From: Caballeronia hypogeia | GTDB taxonomy: Bacteria > Pseudomonadota > Gammaproteobacteria > Burkholderiales > Burkholderiaceae | DNA length: 64,000 bases | Assembly (NCBI RefSeq): GCF_001544875.2 | Contig: NZ_FCOA02000038.1 | Coordinates: forward strand, 1 to 64,000 | Reading direction: 5' to 3' | In this document: positions 16,501-24,796 of the stretch, in pieces | How the letters are laid out: each line of letters begins with the position of its first letter | Numbering within the stretch: position 1 is the first letter of the stretch | Translations under genes and position numbers: made by a program | Notes under the pieces: generated by a model | Databases searched by the model: none | What the model was told of the DNA's origin: nothing | What the model saw: only the letters and a program-made list of their open reading frames with translations

Positions 16501-17678
16501 CGAGCCGCGAGGCGCTCGCGCACGAACACGCGGAGCGCGAGAAGGCGTCGCTGTCGAACCAGTTGAAGGACGACTTCATCGCGATGCTGTCGCACGAGCT
16601 CAAGCATCCGCTCAATCTCATCGGCATGAAGGCGGAAATCCTGCCGCGCCTGCCGCAGACGCGCGGCGTGGAGGCGGTGCGCGAGACCGCGGACTCGATC
16701 CGCCGCGCCGTGCGCGCCCAGGCGCGCATCATCGACGATCTGCTCGACCTCTCGCGCGTGCGCACGGGCAAGCTCGCGTTGTCCATCGCGCCCATGGATG
16801 TCGCGGCGGTGCTCGCGCGTATCGCCGATGTCAGCGAGAGCGAAGCCGCGCAGCGCGAGATCGCAGTGCGCGCGAGCGTCCCGGACGAGCCGGTCTACGC
16901 GTTCGCCGACGCGGTGCGCTGCGAGCAGATCCTGTGGAATCTCATGTCCAATGCGCTCAAGTTCACGCATCGCGGCGGCTCGGTCGCGCTGCGCATTGCG
17001 CGCGAGGGCGGCATGGTGCGGATCGATGTCGCCGATACGGGGCAGGGCATCGACGCGTCCACGCTGCCGCATATCTTCGACATGTATCGCCAGGGCGGCC
17101 GCAATCCGTCGTCCGGCGGGCTCGGCATCGGGCTCGCGCTGACGAAGCAGCTCGTCGAGATGCATGGCGGGCGCATCGAGGCGCGCTCCGATGGCCTCGG
17201 CCACGGCACGACCGTGTCGGTCTGGCTGCCCGGCGCCGCCATGCAAGAGGACGCGCCTGCGACGACGACGGGACGCGCGCGGCCCGTTGCGGGCGCACGC
17301 GTGCTGCTGGTCGACAACGACACGGAGGCGACGGCTTCGTTCGCCGCGCTACTCGGACTGGAACAGGCTTCCGTGCAGGTTGCGGCGAGCGCGGAGCGGG
17401 CGCTCGAAGTGCTCGGGGAGGCGCAAGTGGATGCGCTGATCTCCGACATCCACTTGCCCGGCATGGACGGCTACGAACTCATCCGACGCGTGCGAGCCGA
17501 TGCCGCGCTCGAGCGCGTGAAGGCGATCGCCCTGACCGCGCTCGCTCGCGACGAAGACCGGCGCGCCGCGCGCGAAGCGGGTTTCGACGCTCATCTGACG
17601 AAGCCCGTCGATCTTCCGGAACTGCTCCATGCACTCGATGTGCTGCTCGGTTCGCCGCCAGGATCGGGCAGGGACTGA
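13515..17678 (+). CDS. CheB-CheR-PAS hybrid histidine kinase with receiver
   Basis: This 1387-residue signalling protein joins, in order: a CheB methylesterase domain (about 18-205; triad S28 in GASAGG, H54 in VIVHL, D146 in GSGSDGAAG); a CheR methyltransferase (about 225-490; SAM loop WVPGCSTGEEAYS and SCRNVMIYLD); a PAS-like region; a long coiled coil (about 675-755, rich in EELKSSNEELQ-type repeats); two PAS domains; a HisKA kinase with H1027 (SHELKHPL) and ATPase (GLGIGLAL); and a receiver with D1311 (SDIHLPGMDGY). It could demethylate, methylate, phosphorylate and receive in one chain. No chemotaxis genes adjoin it. A terminator-like hairpin follows. Confidence 0.93.
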   Translation: MDSNQSRMGSVHESEALRFAVVGMGASAGGIEALLHFFENAPAEMDMAFVVIVHLATDQASRVHEVLQRVTAMPVMQVHDTAAIEKNHIYINAPGKHLELSENRLQAVNRVDNGGKPSTIDHFFATLATAHGTRTMGIVLSGSGSDGAAGLSRIKEKGGITVAQKPEDAQFPEMPQHAISTRQVDFILPVAEMPEKLLELWNNAKRIQILIAEPSEAAESGSSPPTADTARALADVLLQLRVRTGHDFHHYKRATILRRIERRMQVNSLRDIGAYRDFLRAVPDETPLLLADMLIGVTQFFRDRDAFEALRRDVVPQLINEADDELQIRVWVPGCSTGEEAYSLAMMFAQARDSTAHDGSYQVFASDIDEPALAQAREGSYLSSIVNDVPADLLRRYFVDQGGRHQIVKSVRECILFATHNLLRDPPFSHLDLVSCRNVMIYLDRAVQRQVFELFQFALRGGGYLFLGSAESADLADDLFTVADKKSRIYRARTVLNRTKPPAAFGSLVGVGAHEDSSAAAAAPPNLPAGPETPERRSFSFAALHQRVLEEYAPPSIVVDRDSNIVHLSPTAGRYLHHGGGELSSSIMALVLPELRLDLRTTLFRAHQTAGSVEARRVKLARDGRTSWVNMTVRPFHDTSASADYFLVLFGEVQEHMAAEGMPEDRGGQDPLLVQLEGELHLTREQLATTIEQHETTVEELKSSNEELQAINEELRSATEELESSKEELQSMNEELTTVNTELQARVEDTAKANDDLKNIIASTDIATVFVDKEMRVKRFTPSATRVFKLIDVDIGRSLFDITHSLRYSSLADDVKQAFATLKLIEREVESSDGRWYLMRLLPYRTADDRIDGAVLTLVDITARHQAEELARIGEQRLRLVAQSTNDYAIIVQDPDGVIVTWNAGAGRIFGFSEKDVVGRNIALIYSREDREARVPARERETAAREGRADDDRWHITRDERRVYCSGVVTPISDPSFTGFAKIVRDLTERKLREDASREALAHEHAEREKASLSNQLKDDFIAMLSHELKHPLNLIGMKAEILPRLPQTRGVEAVRETADSIRRAVRAQARIIDDLLDLSRVRTGKLALSIAPMDVAAVLARIADVSESEAAQREIAVRASVPDEPVYAFADAVRCEQILWNLMSNALKFTHRGGSVALRIAREGGMVRIDVADTGQGIDASTLPHIFDMYRQGGRNPSSGGLGIGLALTKQLVEMHGGRIEARSDGLGHGTTVSVWLPGAAMQEDAPATTTGRARPVAGARVLLVDNDTEATASFAALLGLEQASVQVAASAERALEVLGEAQVDALISDIHLPGMDGYELIRRVRADAALERVKAIALTALARDEDRRAAREAGFDAHLTKPVDLPELLHALDVLLGSPPGSGRD

Positions 17679-17682
17679 GCAA

Positions 17683-17722
17683 AGGCCGAAGGCCTTCATG
17701 GCTTCGGCCTGATTCCTCTTTT
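17683..17722 (+). terminator. Terminator-like hairpin after the CheB-CheR kinase
   Basis: AGGCCGAAG pairs with CTTCGGCCT across a 10-base loop, and a T-rich stretch (ATTCCTCTTTT) follows. It starts four bases after the stop codon. Confidence 0.65.
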
Positions 17723-18002
17723 CCGGCGCGTACTGTTGCCTATACTTTTTCTGGCAGTCAGCCCGGCCGTGCGCGCGACGTGTTCACCCATTGATCCGGC
17801 AGCGCGAAAGCCGGCGATATCGATCCGCGGCCTTCGTTCTCTCAGGCGCCCGTCCTTCTGCGCGATCGCCGCCCTGTCTTCCTTTCTCTTTGCCTCTTTA
17901 TGCACGCATAGAAAACGGCGCGCGCAGCGCCGCCGGTGCTGCATCGCGCACGCCGGTGCGGCAAGCGCGCGGCTCACTCACTTTTTGCTCGTGGAGGACA
18001 AC
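17723..18002. other. Leader or promoter region of the GYD gene
   Basis: This gap of about 280 bases has no coding frame that I would support. A TATACT at 17741 resembles a -10 box, and GGAGG at about 17993 is the ribosome site for the ATG at 18003. The long distance between them would give an untranslated leader of roughly 250 bases if that promoter is used. Confidence 0.4.
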
Positions 18003-18296
18003 ATGGCTACTTACATCATGCTGGTCAACTGGACCGATCAGGGCGTACGCGCCGCGAAGGACACGATCAACCGCGCGCGCGCATTCCGGGAAACCGCCAA
18101 GGCGATGGGCGTCACCGTCAGCTCGTTGCACTGGACGCTCGGTGGCTACGACCTGGTCATCTCGGTCGATTCTCCCGACGACGAAACCACGACTCGCCTG
18201 GGCCTCACGGTCGCCGCGTTCGGCAATGTCCGCTCGACGACCATGCGTGCGTTCGGCGAAGAAGAGATGGAACGGATAGTCGGCGGATTGAAATAG
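18003..18296 (+). CDS. GYD-domain protein
   Basis: The 97-residue protein begins ATYIMLVNWTDQGVRAAKDT and has the family's central LHWTLGGYDLVISVDSPDD, where the GYD triplet names the domain. These small ferredoxin-like-fold proteins are widespread and uncharacterised. GGAGG stands before the ATG, which excludes the longer frame opening at 17736. It is followed by a convergent gene. Confidence 0.9.
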   Translation: MATYIMLVNWTDQGVRAAKDTINRARAFRETAKAMGVTVSSLHWTLGGYDLVISVDSPDDETTTRLGLTVAAFGNVRSTTMRAFGEEEMERIVGGLK

Positions 18297-18306
18297 AACT
18301 GACGTA

Positions 18307-18885
18307 TTAAGGATGCCGGAGCATTGAAGGATCGGCTTCGTTGCTCGCAACCGATGTCGCGGCCGTTGCGGCGGCTGCGTCGGAATGCGAGCGTCGGGCG
18401 TCGAGGTTCTTGATGGCCGGAAAGACCTCGTCGTCCCACGCAGCGAGGCCATACGAGCGCAGCACCAGATTCCGCGCGACGAACACCTCGAACGCGGGCG
18501 TTCCCGGACGCACGCGGCCGTCCCTCCTGTAACGCTCGGACAGCCACGCGAGTTCCGGCGGATAGTCCGCCGGAGTCTCGTTGCTGGCTATCGACGCGCG
18601 CTCGACGATGAAAAGCCGTGTGCCCGGATGCCTCCGGGCCCAGGCTTCGAAATTCCCCTGCCCGGCGAAATGACCCTTCCAGCGCACGCAATACTTGCAG
18701 TCGCGGGCCGAGTGCATGACCAGCGTGATCGTCTCGCCTTCGGCGACCGCGATCTGCTTCGGTTCTCCTGCCTGCGCCGCATTGGTGAGCTCGCCGGGGG
18801 GCCGGGCATCGACGATGACCACGGCCAGCACGACCAGCAGTGTGGCCGTCACCAGCTTCCGGGCCACCTTCGTGAAGATGCGCAT
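18307..18885 (-). CDS. Exported or membrane-anchored thioredoxin-like protein with CKYC motif
   Basis: The 192-residue product has one N-terminal hydrophobic segment (about 10-27, LVTATLLVVLAVVIVD) and then a thioredoxin-like stretch: ITLVMHSARDCKYCVRWK with the C-x-x-C pair at about residues 63-66, and GTPAFEVFVARN, which corresponds to the cis-proline loop (TP). Such proteins reduce or form disulphides in the envelope. The C-terminal 30 residues are Ala- and Ser-rich and unstructured. GAGG lies before the ATG. No partner reductase is adjacent. Confidence 0.72.
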   Translation of the reverse strand: MRIFTKVARKLVTATLLVVLAVVIVDARPPGELTNAAQAGEPKQIAVAEGETITLVMHSARDCKYCVRWKGHFAGQGNFEAWARRHPGTRLFIVERASIASNETPADYPPELAWLSERYRRDGRVRPGTPAFEVFVARNLVLRSYGLAAWDDEVFPAIKNLDARRSHSDAAAATAATSVASNEADPSMLRHP

Positions 18886-18924
18886 AGTGACCTCGCCATG
18901 CAGGCGCCGGGAAGCATCCGATGC

Positions 18925-20148
18925 TTATTGAAATACGACGGGCTGCATCGTGGGTTGAACGAGCACGCTTTCAAAAAGATCGAGATAGGAATTGACCATC
19001 GTATCGACGTTGAAGCGCTTGGCGAAATCGCGCAGACGTTCGTGCGTGCCGGGGTCTTCGAGCAGCGCGACCGCCTCGTGCAATTTGCCGATGACGGACT
19101 GAGGACGATTCACGTCGAATACGAGATTCGTGCGCGGCTCGATGATCTCCGGCGTTCCGCCCGTGTTCGCGCCCACCACGGGCACGCCATGCGAATACGC
19201 CTCCACCGTCACGCGCCCGAACGGTTCGTTCCAGATGGATGGCACGACGAGAATATCGATCTCGTCGAGGAACTCGCTCGAATTCACCTGACCGAGGTAT
19301 TCGACGCGCGGATCGTCGTACTTCTTTTTGATCGACTGAAGATAATCGGAGTCGCCGCTGCCGCCGACCCCGAGCGTCCACTGCAGCGTATCGTCGGCCA
19401 GGAGCTGTTCGAGCAGCAATTCCAGCCCTTTCTCTTTTGATACGCGTCCGAGAAACCCGAGCCGCACGGGGCCGCCTTCATATCGGCGTTTGCGTTGCGT
19501 CGGCGTCGAATTCTCGAACGGCTCCCACGAATTGTGGATGACCGCCGTGCGCGCGGCGCGCGAAAAGTAGCCGCGATCCAGATGCTTCTGCAACACGAAG
19601 CGGCTCACCCCGACAGCGGCGGCGACGCGCCCCGACGCGGCGCGCTTGGGCTCCGCGTACAGCACGCAGACGCCGCACTGGCGCGTGCAGGTCTTGCCCT
19701 GCGTGCACATGATCGAGGTGGGACACATCAGATAATAGTCGCGCAGCGTGTGTACGATCGGCACGCCTGCATTGCGCGCGAGACGCCAGATATCGATGGA
19801 CAGGCAGGAGAGGTTGTTGGTGCTGATGACGTCCGGCTTTTCCCGCGCGATGATGCCGTTCAGCTTGCGCGACATCATGACATTGTGCACGTCGATGGCG
19901 TGCCAGAGGAGCTTGGCGACCCGACCATGCTTCTGCCGCTGGTGCGGCCAGTAGAGATTCACCGAGCGCAGGCGATACACCCGCACCCCGTTTATCTCTT
20001 CCACGCGGTCGACACCGCCACCGGTCGCGCAGACCACGCAGACGTCGATACCCGCTCTGACCAGTCCTTCGGCGAGGAGTCGCGTGGACACTTCGGCCCC
20101 TCCGGCTTCATCCGGATAATAGAGTGTGTTCGCGATCAATACCTTCAC
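18925..20148 (-). CDS. Glycosyltransferase, GT4 type
   Basis: The 407-residue cytoplasmic enzyme has the two-domain GT-B layout: N-terminal YYPDEAGGAEVSTRLLAEGL and C-terminal LGFLGRVSKEKGLELLLEQL, followed by VVPSIWNEPFGRVTVEAYSHG with the E-x7-E motif that binds the nucleotide sugar. It probably adds a hexose to a surface polysaccharide or lipid. A Cys-rich insert is visible near residues 144-165 (CPTSIMCTQGKTCTRQCGVC), unusual for the family and possibly metal-binding. The start is GTG with a weak AAGGGG upstream. No other glycan genes adjoin except the ATP-grasp gene 2 kb away. Confidence 0.88.
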   Translation of the reverse strand: MKVLIANTLYYPDEAGGAEVSTRLLAEGLVRAGIDVCVVCATGGGVDRVEEINGVRVYRLRSVNLYWPHQRQKHGRVAKLLWHAIDVHNVMMSRKLNGIIAREKPDVISTNNLSCLSIDIWRLARNAGVPIVHTLRDYYLMCPTSIMCTQGKTCTRQCGVCVLYAEPKRAASGRVAAAVGVSRFVLQKHLDRGYFSRAARTAVIHNSWEPFENSTPTQRKRRYEGGPVRLGFLGRVSKEKGLELLLEQLLADDTLQWTLGVGGSGDSDYLQSIKKKYDDPRVEYLGQVNSSEFLDEIDILVVPSIWNEPFGRVTVEAYSHGVPVVGANTGGTPEIIEPRTNLVFDVNRPQSVIGKLHEAVALLEDPGTHERLRDFAKRFNVDTMVNSYLDLFESVLVQPTMQPVVFQ

Positions 20149-20400
20149 GACGTCGAAGTCCCCTTGAAAATGCCTGTGCGTCTGTGCGGCGGAGAAGCAA
20201 CGCAGAAAGCGAATTAACCATACCTGGCGTCAAAGCTACCGTCGTACTTAAAACATCAGAGATGTCGCTGATTGCTCCTTGTAATACTTTCCACATCGCC
20301 GGTAACGAAGGAGTGAAAAGTCCGACGGTCAGATTTGCTGATTGACGCTTGGGGCACCTATTGAATGTAGCAGTTTCGCGGCAAGTCGAAAGATGCCGGA

Positions 20401-20428
20401 GAACGCCGCCGCGCAAGCGGCGGCGTTC
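20401..20428 (-). terminator. Perfect 12-bp hairpin after the repeat lipoprotein gene
   Basis: GAACGCCGCCGC and GCGGCGGCGTTC pair perfectly around GCAA, a stable tetraloop, nine bases past the stop of the leftward gene. No long U tract follows, so it may act as an RNA stabiliser as well as a stop. Confidence 0.6.
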
Positions 20429-20437
20429 GTCTTTCCG

Positions 20438-21679
20438 TTACTGCGGTTCGTACCACGAATAGGTCGGAAGCGTCGTCAGCGGCGTGCCGATCTGGAACGT
20501 GATATCGCGCAACGAAGTCAGCGGGATATTGCGCGGGTCGCCCGTGTAACGCCGCACGTCGCCGTTATCGTTGATGTAGACCACGATGTTGCCCGTGATA
20601 CCCGCCACATTCGTACTGGACAACGGCTGACCCCAGATATCGAACACCTGACCAAGCGTGAAGTTCTTCACATTCGGCGTTTCGATGTGGATGATGCCGG
20701 TGTTGTCGTGCGTATGCGTCTCGTAGTTACATTGCGGCAGGATCCCCACGTTCTTCGGAAACGCGAGCCATTGGCCGTCCTTGAAGATCGCGACATGCGA
20801 GTGGACGTGGAAGGTCTCGGCCATGCCCGCCGCGCAGATCAGACCGTCCACTGTCGCGCCCGTGCCGCCCGTCGACGTATTGCCGTCGGGCCAGTACAAG
20901 CTGCCCAGCACACCACCGTAGGTGAGCGTGGAGACGGTCGACGTGAAGGGCGGCGGGTCGGTCCACGTGTAGGTTGCGATCTGCGCCGGCGGTGTATCGA
21001 CGACGAGCGTCACTTCGCCGTGCTGCGGCAGCACGAGGCCCGCGAGATCGCCGGTATATTTCGCGAGCGTTCCGCCGGTATTCACCCACGCGGTCACGTT
21101 GCCGGTGAGGCCCGCGAGATTCGTCGTGCTGAGCGGCTGACCCCAGACCGAGAAGAACTGACCCAGCGTATAGGATGCGTTCGAGGTCACATCCATGCGG
21201 ATCTTGCCCGAAGCATCGACCGTGTGGACCGGATAAACGCAGCCCGTCTGCCGCGCCATGGTCGGCACCACGGTTCCGATATTCGCCGGCAATGCAAGCT
21301 GCTTGCCGTTCTGATAGATCGACACGTGCGCATAGCTGTACTTGGCGCCCGCCACGGTGCAGTTGAGATTGCTCACCGCCTGGCCTGCGCCGCCGGTGGA
21401 GGTCGATCCGTCGTTCCATTGCGTGGCGCCGATCGCGGTTCCGTCCAGGACAGGCGTCGCCGCTGCGAGCGTAGGCGTCGTGGACGTCGCGGGCGTGCTC
21501 GCGCCGGTGTCGCCCGGGCTCGTCGGCGCCGTGCCCGATGCGGGCGTCGAGCTTGCCACAGGCGAGCTCGAGTTGCCCGAACTACCGCCACCACCACCGC
21601 AAGCGGCAAGTGTTGCGAGTGCAATCGCCGAGACCGCAGCGTGCATCCAGCGAGGGCTTATGTATTTCTCTTTGCGCAT
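20438..21679 (-). CDS. Lipoprotein with two tandem repeat domains
   Basis: The 413-residue product has a lipoprotein signal (AVSAIALATLAACGGGGG; the Cys after ALAA is the likely lipid site), a Ser/Thr/Pro/Gly linker to about residue 75, and then two related domains. Each holds an F/YTLGQ-F-x-VWGQPLS-TN-AG-TGN stretch (about residues 215 and 360), then a YTGD motif. AGGAG precedes ATG 21679, which excludes the 53-residue extension. The fold and role are not recognised. Two His-rich stretches (FHVHSHVAIF, THTHDN) occur in the second domain only and could bind metal. It is a single gene ended by a strong hairpin. Confidence 0.75.
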   Translation of the reverse strand: MRKEKYISPRWMHAAVSAIALATLAACGGGGGSSGNSSSPVASSTPASGTAPTSPGDTGASTPATSTTPTLAAATPVLDGTAIGATQWNDGSTSTGGAGQAVSNLNCTVAGAKYSYAHVSIYQNGKQLALPANIGTVVPTMARQTGCVYPVHTVDASGKIRMDVTSNASYTLGQFFSVWGQPLSTTNLAGLTGNVTAWVNTGGTLAKYTGDLAGLVLPQHGEVTLVVDTPPAQIATYTWTDPPPFTSTVSTLTYGGVLGSLYWPDGNTSTGGTGATVDGLICAAGMAETFHVHSHVAIFKDGQWLAFPKNVGILPQCNYETHTHDNTGIIHIETPNVKNFTLGQVFDIWGQPLSSTNVAGITGNIVVYINDNGDVRRYTGDPRNIPLTSLRDITFQIGTPLTTLPTYSWYEPQ

Positions 21680-22392
21680 TGTGTCGACTCTCCTGATCGT
21701 CTGAACGAAACTGAACGCGGTGCGGGCTGCCTGCGGGCGCATGCACGATACATGCCGGGAACGCTCCCGGCATCGGAAGCATTGCTCGCCGCTGTCGAGG
21801 CAAGCAAACGCTTGCGCTCGCGAAGGCGATACCGGCACGATTGAAGCAAGTGTTGACGCCGGAAATTGCGACGCCGATTGAATGACCGAATACTTCCGGT
21901 CGGGCGCACGCCGATGGACTTCAGCGAGTCATCGATAGAGAGAAACTGGCCGGGCGTTTGTGACCGCCGGCACAGGAAATGTAGCGTCGATGGTTCGCTG
22001 TCGCAAGCACAACCATCGTCTTCCCTTTGTTTCAATGCCTGCGTCTGCGATGTGTGCGATCACGCACATACGTCCAGATGAACATTCAGTTGAAAATTCG
22101 GTCTGGATCGCGTCGCTTCGTACGACAAACATCATATCGATCCGGCATAAGTGCGTTATCGAACCGACATTGCCGCCAGATCGATTAGCGTGTACTTCGA
22201 TCGCGATTCAATGGTCTGACCTAACGCGATGATTCCTTGCCGCGAGCATTCTGGGCGACAATGGGTCCGGTCGCGAAAGCTATCCGCACGGGCGCGAACC
22301 CATGCGCGTCAATGAGCATACGAGTACTGCCGGACAGTGACGAACTCGCTACATGCGGTTCGTACTGGTCCGTCGAAAATGGAGGAAAGCGA
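21680..22392. other. 713-base intergenic region
   Basis: No frame here has a family pattern or a good ribosome site except the one that opens the ATP-grasp gene at 22393. The stretch 21950-22230 is AT-richer than its surroundings and probably holds promoters for the divergent lipoprotein and ATP-grasp genes. The length and lower GC could mark the edge of acquired DNA, but no repeat or integrase is visible. Confidence 0.5.
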
Positions 22393-23253
22393 ATGGCTCT
22401 CTCGAGAACGCTGTTTCACAGCGTAAGGGATATGTTGCCCGATAACCTGTTCCTGAGTTTTCGTCATCGCCGCAAGATCGGGCGATTTCCGAAGATGCGG
22501 AATCCGGAGACATTCAACGAAAAGATCCTGCTTCGCTGTCTCCATCCCGATCCTCGCTATGGCGATCTCAGCGACAAGCTGAAGGTGCGCGACTACGTGG
22601 CGAAGAAGATTGGCGAGAAGTACCTCATTCCGCTGATCGCCGATCCGCCGGCCTTCACGCGAAGTGTTTTCGATGCGTTGCCGCGTGCCTTCGTCATGAA
22701 GGCGAATCACGGCAGCGGGTTCGTTCACGTCGTGAGAGACAAGAGCAAAACATCGTTCGAGGAACTCGATGCGATGGCGCAACGCTGGCTATCGACCGAC
22801 TTCTATACGATCGGACGCGAGCGGCACTACCGCACGATCGAACGGCGCGTGTTCTTCGAGGCGCTGCTCACTATGGAAGACGGCAAGGTTCCGCCCGATC
22901 TGAAGATGCACGTCTTCAACAAGCCGTCGGGCGAATCCGCGATCTTCATCCTCGTCATCTCCGACCGGTTCGGAGAACATACGCGCGGCGACATCTACGA
23001 CGAGAACTGGAATCTGCTCGACGTTTCGATGGGCCACTACGCGCGCAGCACGACGCCCGATCCGCGCCCGGCGAATCTCGACGAGCTGTTGTCGGTTGCG
23101 CGCAAGCTATCGAGCGATTTCGGATTCGTGCGCGTCGATCTCTACGATTCGAAAGGCGCGATCCACTTCGGGGAACTGACGTTCACACCAGGCGCGGGAA
23201 TGTTTCCGCTGAAACCGGACCGTGTGGATTACGAGTGGGGACAACTCATGTGA
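22393..23253 (+). CDS. TupA-like ATP-grasp protein
   Basis: The 286-residue product shows the TupA/ATP-grasp pattern used in teichuronopeptide and capsule assembly: FRHRRKIGRFPKMRNPETFNEKI near the N-terminus, LPRAFVMKANHGSGF (nucleotide loop), and FVRVDLYDSKGAIHFGELTFTPGAGM (metal-binding end). It probably joins an amino acid or sugar acid to a surface polymer using ATP. GGAGG lies before the ATG, so the 52-residue upstream extension is not used. A glycosyltransferase gene lies 2 kb to the left, but the two are not in one operon. Confidence 0.85.
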   Translation: MALSRTLFHSVRDMLPDNLFLSFRHRRKIGRFPKMRNPETFNEKILLRCLHPDPRYGDLSDKLKVRDYVAKKIGEKYLIPLIADPPAFTRSVFDALPRAFVMKANHGSGFVHVVRDKSKTSFEELDAMAQRWLSTDFYTIGRERHYRTIERRVFFEALLTMEDGKVPPDLKMHVFNKPSGESAIFILVISDRFGEHTRGDIYDENWNLLDVSMGHYARSTTPDPRPANLDELLSVARKLSSDFGFVRVDLYDSKGAIHFGELTFTPGAGMFPLKPDRVDYEWGQLM

Positions 23254-23259
23254 CGATTT

Positions 23260-23284
23260 GGCGCTCGCCGTGCCGGCGAGCGCC
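23260..23284. terminator. Strong hairpin between convergent genes
   Basis: GGCGCTCGCCG and CGGCGAGCGCC pair perfectly around a 3-base loop, seven bases after one stop and nine before the other. It probably ends both transcripts. Confidence 0.6.
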
Positions 23285-23293
23285 AGCGCGAGT

Positions 23294-24778
23294 TCACGCG
23301 CGCGCCACGACTGCGTGCCGCAGCTCCTGATAGCTGCGCAATCCGGCAACACCGAGTTCACGGCCTATTCCGCTCAGGCCAAGGCCACCCCAGCACACCT
23401 GCGGGAAGATCAATTGCGGCGTGTTGATCCACACGAGCCCCGCACGCAACGCCTGACGATATCGGCGCGCCGCTTCGTCATCACGCGTCACGACTGTCGC
23501 CACGAGGCCATAGCGCGTATCGTTGGCGAGTGCGATGGCTTCGTCGTCGGTGCGGAACGACTTCACGCACGCGAGCGGCCCGAAGACTTCGTCGGTCCAC
23601 AACACGTTCGCCGCATCCGGCTCCGCGATGACCACGGGCGCCATGAAAAAGCCTTCCGCACAGGCACTTTCGAGCGTTCCGCTGAATGCGACGGTCGCGC
23701 CGTGGGCCACGCCCTGGTCGAGCAATGCTTTCACGCGCGCGCACTGTGCGCGTGAAACGAGCGGGCCCATCGAGACGTTTTCCGTCCATGGCGGCGCGAC
23801 CACGAGCGCGCGCACCGCCACTTCGAAAGCAGCCATGAACTTGCGATACACATCGTCGTGCACGAGGATGCGCGAGGTGGCCGAACACATCTGCCCGGCG
23901 TTCGTGAATGCGCCGCCCATCGCGAGCGCTATCGCTTGTTCGATATCGGCGTCGGCGCGCACGATCAGCGCGGACTTGCCGCCGAGTTCGAGCGTCACGC
24001 GCTTCATGTCCTGCGCCGCGACCTGCATGACCTTGCGGCCCACGGCGGTGCTTCCCGTAAAGGAAATCTTGTCGGTGAGCGGATGCGCCGCGAGCAGAGC
24101 GCCCACTTCGCCGCCGCCGTTCACGAGATTGACGACGCCTTCCGGTACGCCTGCCGCCGTCATGATCGCGGCGAGCATGTGCTCGACCGGCGACGTGAAC
24201 TCGGAAGGCTTCAACACCGCCGTGCAACCCGCCGCGAGCGCGGGCGCGATCTTCCACGCGGTCGTGACCATCGGGAAGTTCCACGGCACGATCAGCGCGG
24301 TCACGCCAACCGCTTCGTAATGGCGCTCGGCAATCACGGTGTCGTCGGGGACGGTGAGCGCATCGGCGCCGAAGAGCGCGGCGTTCGCGCACAGGTCCGC
24401 GTAGTAAGCGAAGGTGGCGATGGCGTCGCTGACATCGGTGTCGGCTTCGAGCGGCGGCTTGCCGCTCACCCGTTGCTGCATCGCGGAGAGTTGCGCGCGC
24501 TCCGCTTCGAGCAGTTCCGCGATCTTGCGCAACACCTTGCCGCGTGACGCGGGAGTGCGGCTGCGCCATGCGTCGAGCGCAGCGTGGGCCGCACGCACGG
24601 CGGCGTCGACTTGCGCGGCATCGGCATGTTCCTGCCAGCCGATGACGTCGCCGGTCGAAGCGTCATGGATCGCGTTGCCCGCTTCCAGTATCGATGCGCC
24701 ATAGCGCGTGCCCGCGATCGTCGCGGCGGGCAGCAGGATCGAGTCGTCGTCGGGACGTCGTTCGAATTGAGTGGCCAT
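23294..24778 (-). CDS. NAD(P)-dependent aldehyde dehydrogenase
   Basis: The 494-residue enzyme has all the family marks: VPWNFPM, KPSEFTSPV, FTGSTAVGR, the catalytic Glu in VTLELGGKSA, and the catalytic Cys in NAGQMCSATSR. It oxidises an aldehyde to an acid in the cytoplasm. The motif set is closest to betaine- and aminoaldehyde dehydrogenases. It is 18 bases downstream of a ureohydrolase gene, so an amino- or guanidino-aldehyde substrate is likely. AGAGGA precedes the ATG. Confidence 0.92.
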   Translation of the reverse strand: MATQFERRPDDDSILLPAATIAGTRYGASILEAGNAIHDASTGDVIGWQEHADAAQVDAAVRAAHAALDAWRSRTPASRGKVLRKIAELLEAERAQLSAMQQRVSGKPPLEADTDVSDAIATFAYYADLCANAALFGADALTVPDDTVIAERHYEAVGVTALIVPWNFPMVTTAWKIAPALAAGCTAVLKPSEFTSPVEHMLAAIMTAAGVPEGVVNLVNGGGEVGALLAAHPLTDKISFTGSTAVGRKVMQVAAQDMKRVTLELGGKSALIVRADADIEQAIALAMGGAFTNAGQMCSATSRILVHDDVYRKFMAAFEVAVRALVVAPPWTENVSMGPLVSRAQCARVKALLDQGVAHGATVAFSGTLESACAEGFFMAPVVIAEPDAANVLWTDEVFGPLACVKSFRTDDEAIALANDTRYGLVATVVTRDDEAARRYRQALRAGLVWINTPQLIFPQVCWGGLGLSGIGRELGVAGLRSYQELRHAVVARA

Positions 24779-24796
24779 GATCGTCCTCTTGCGGCG

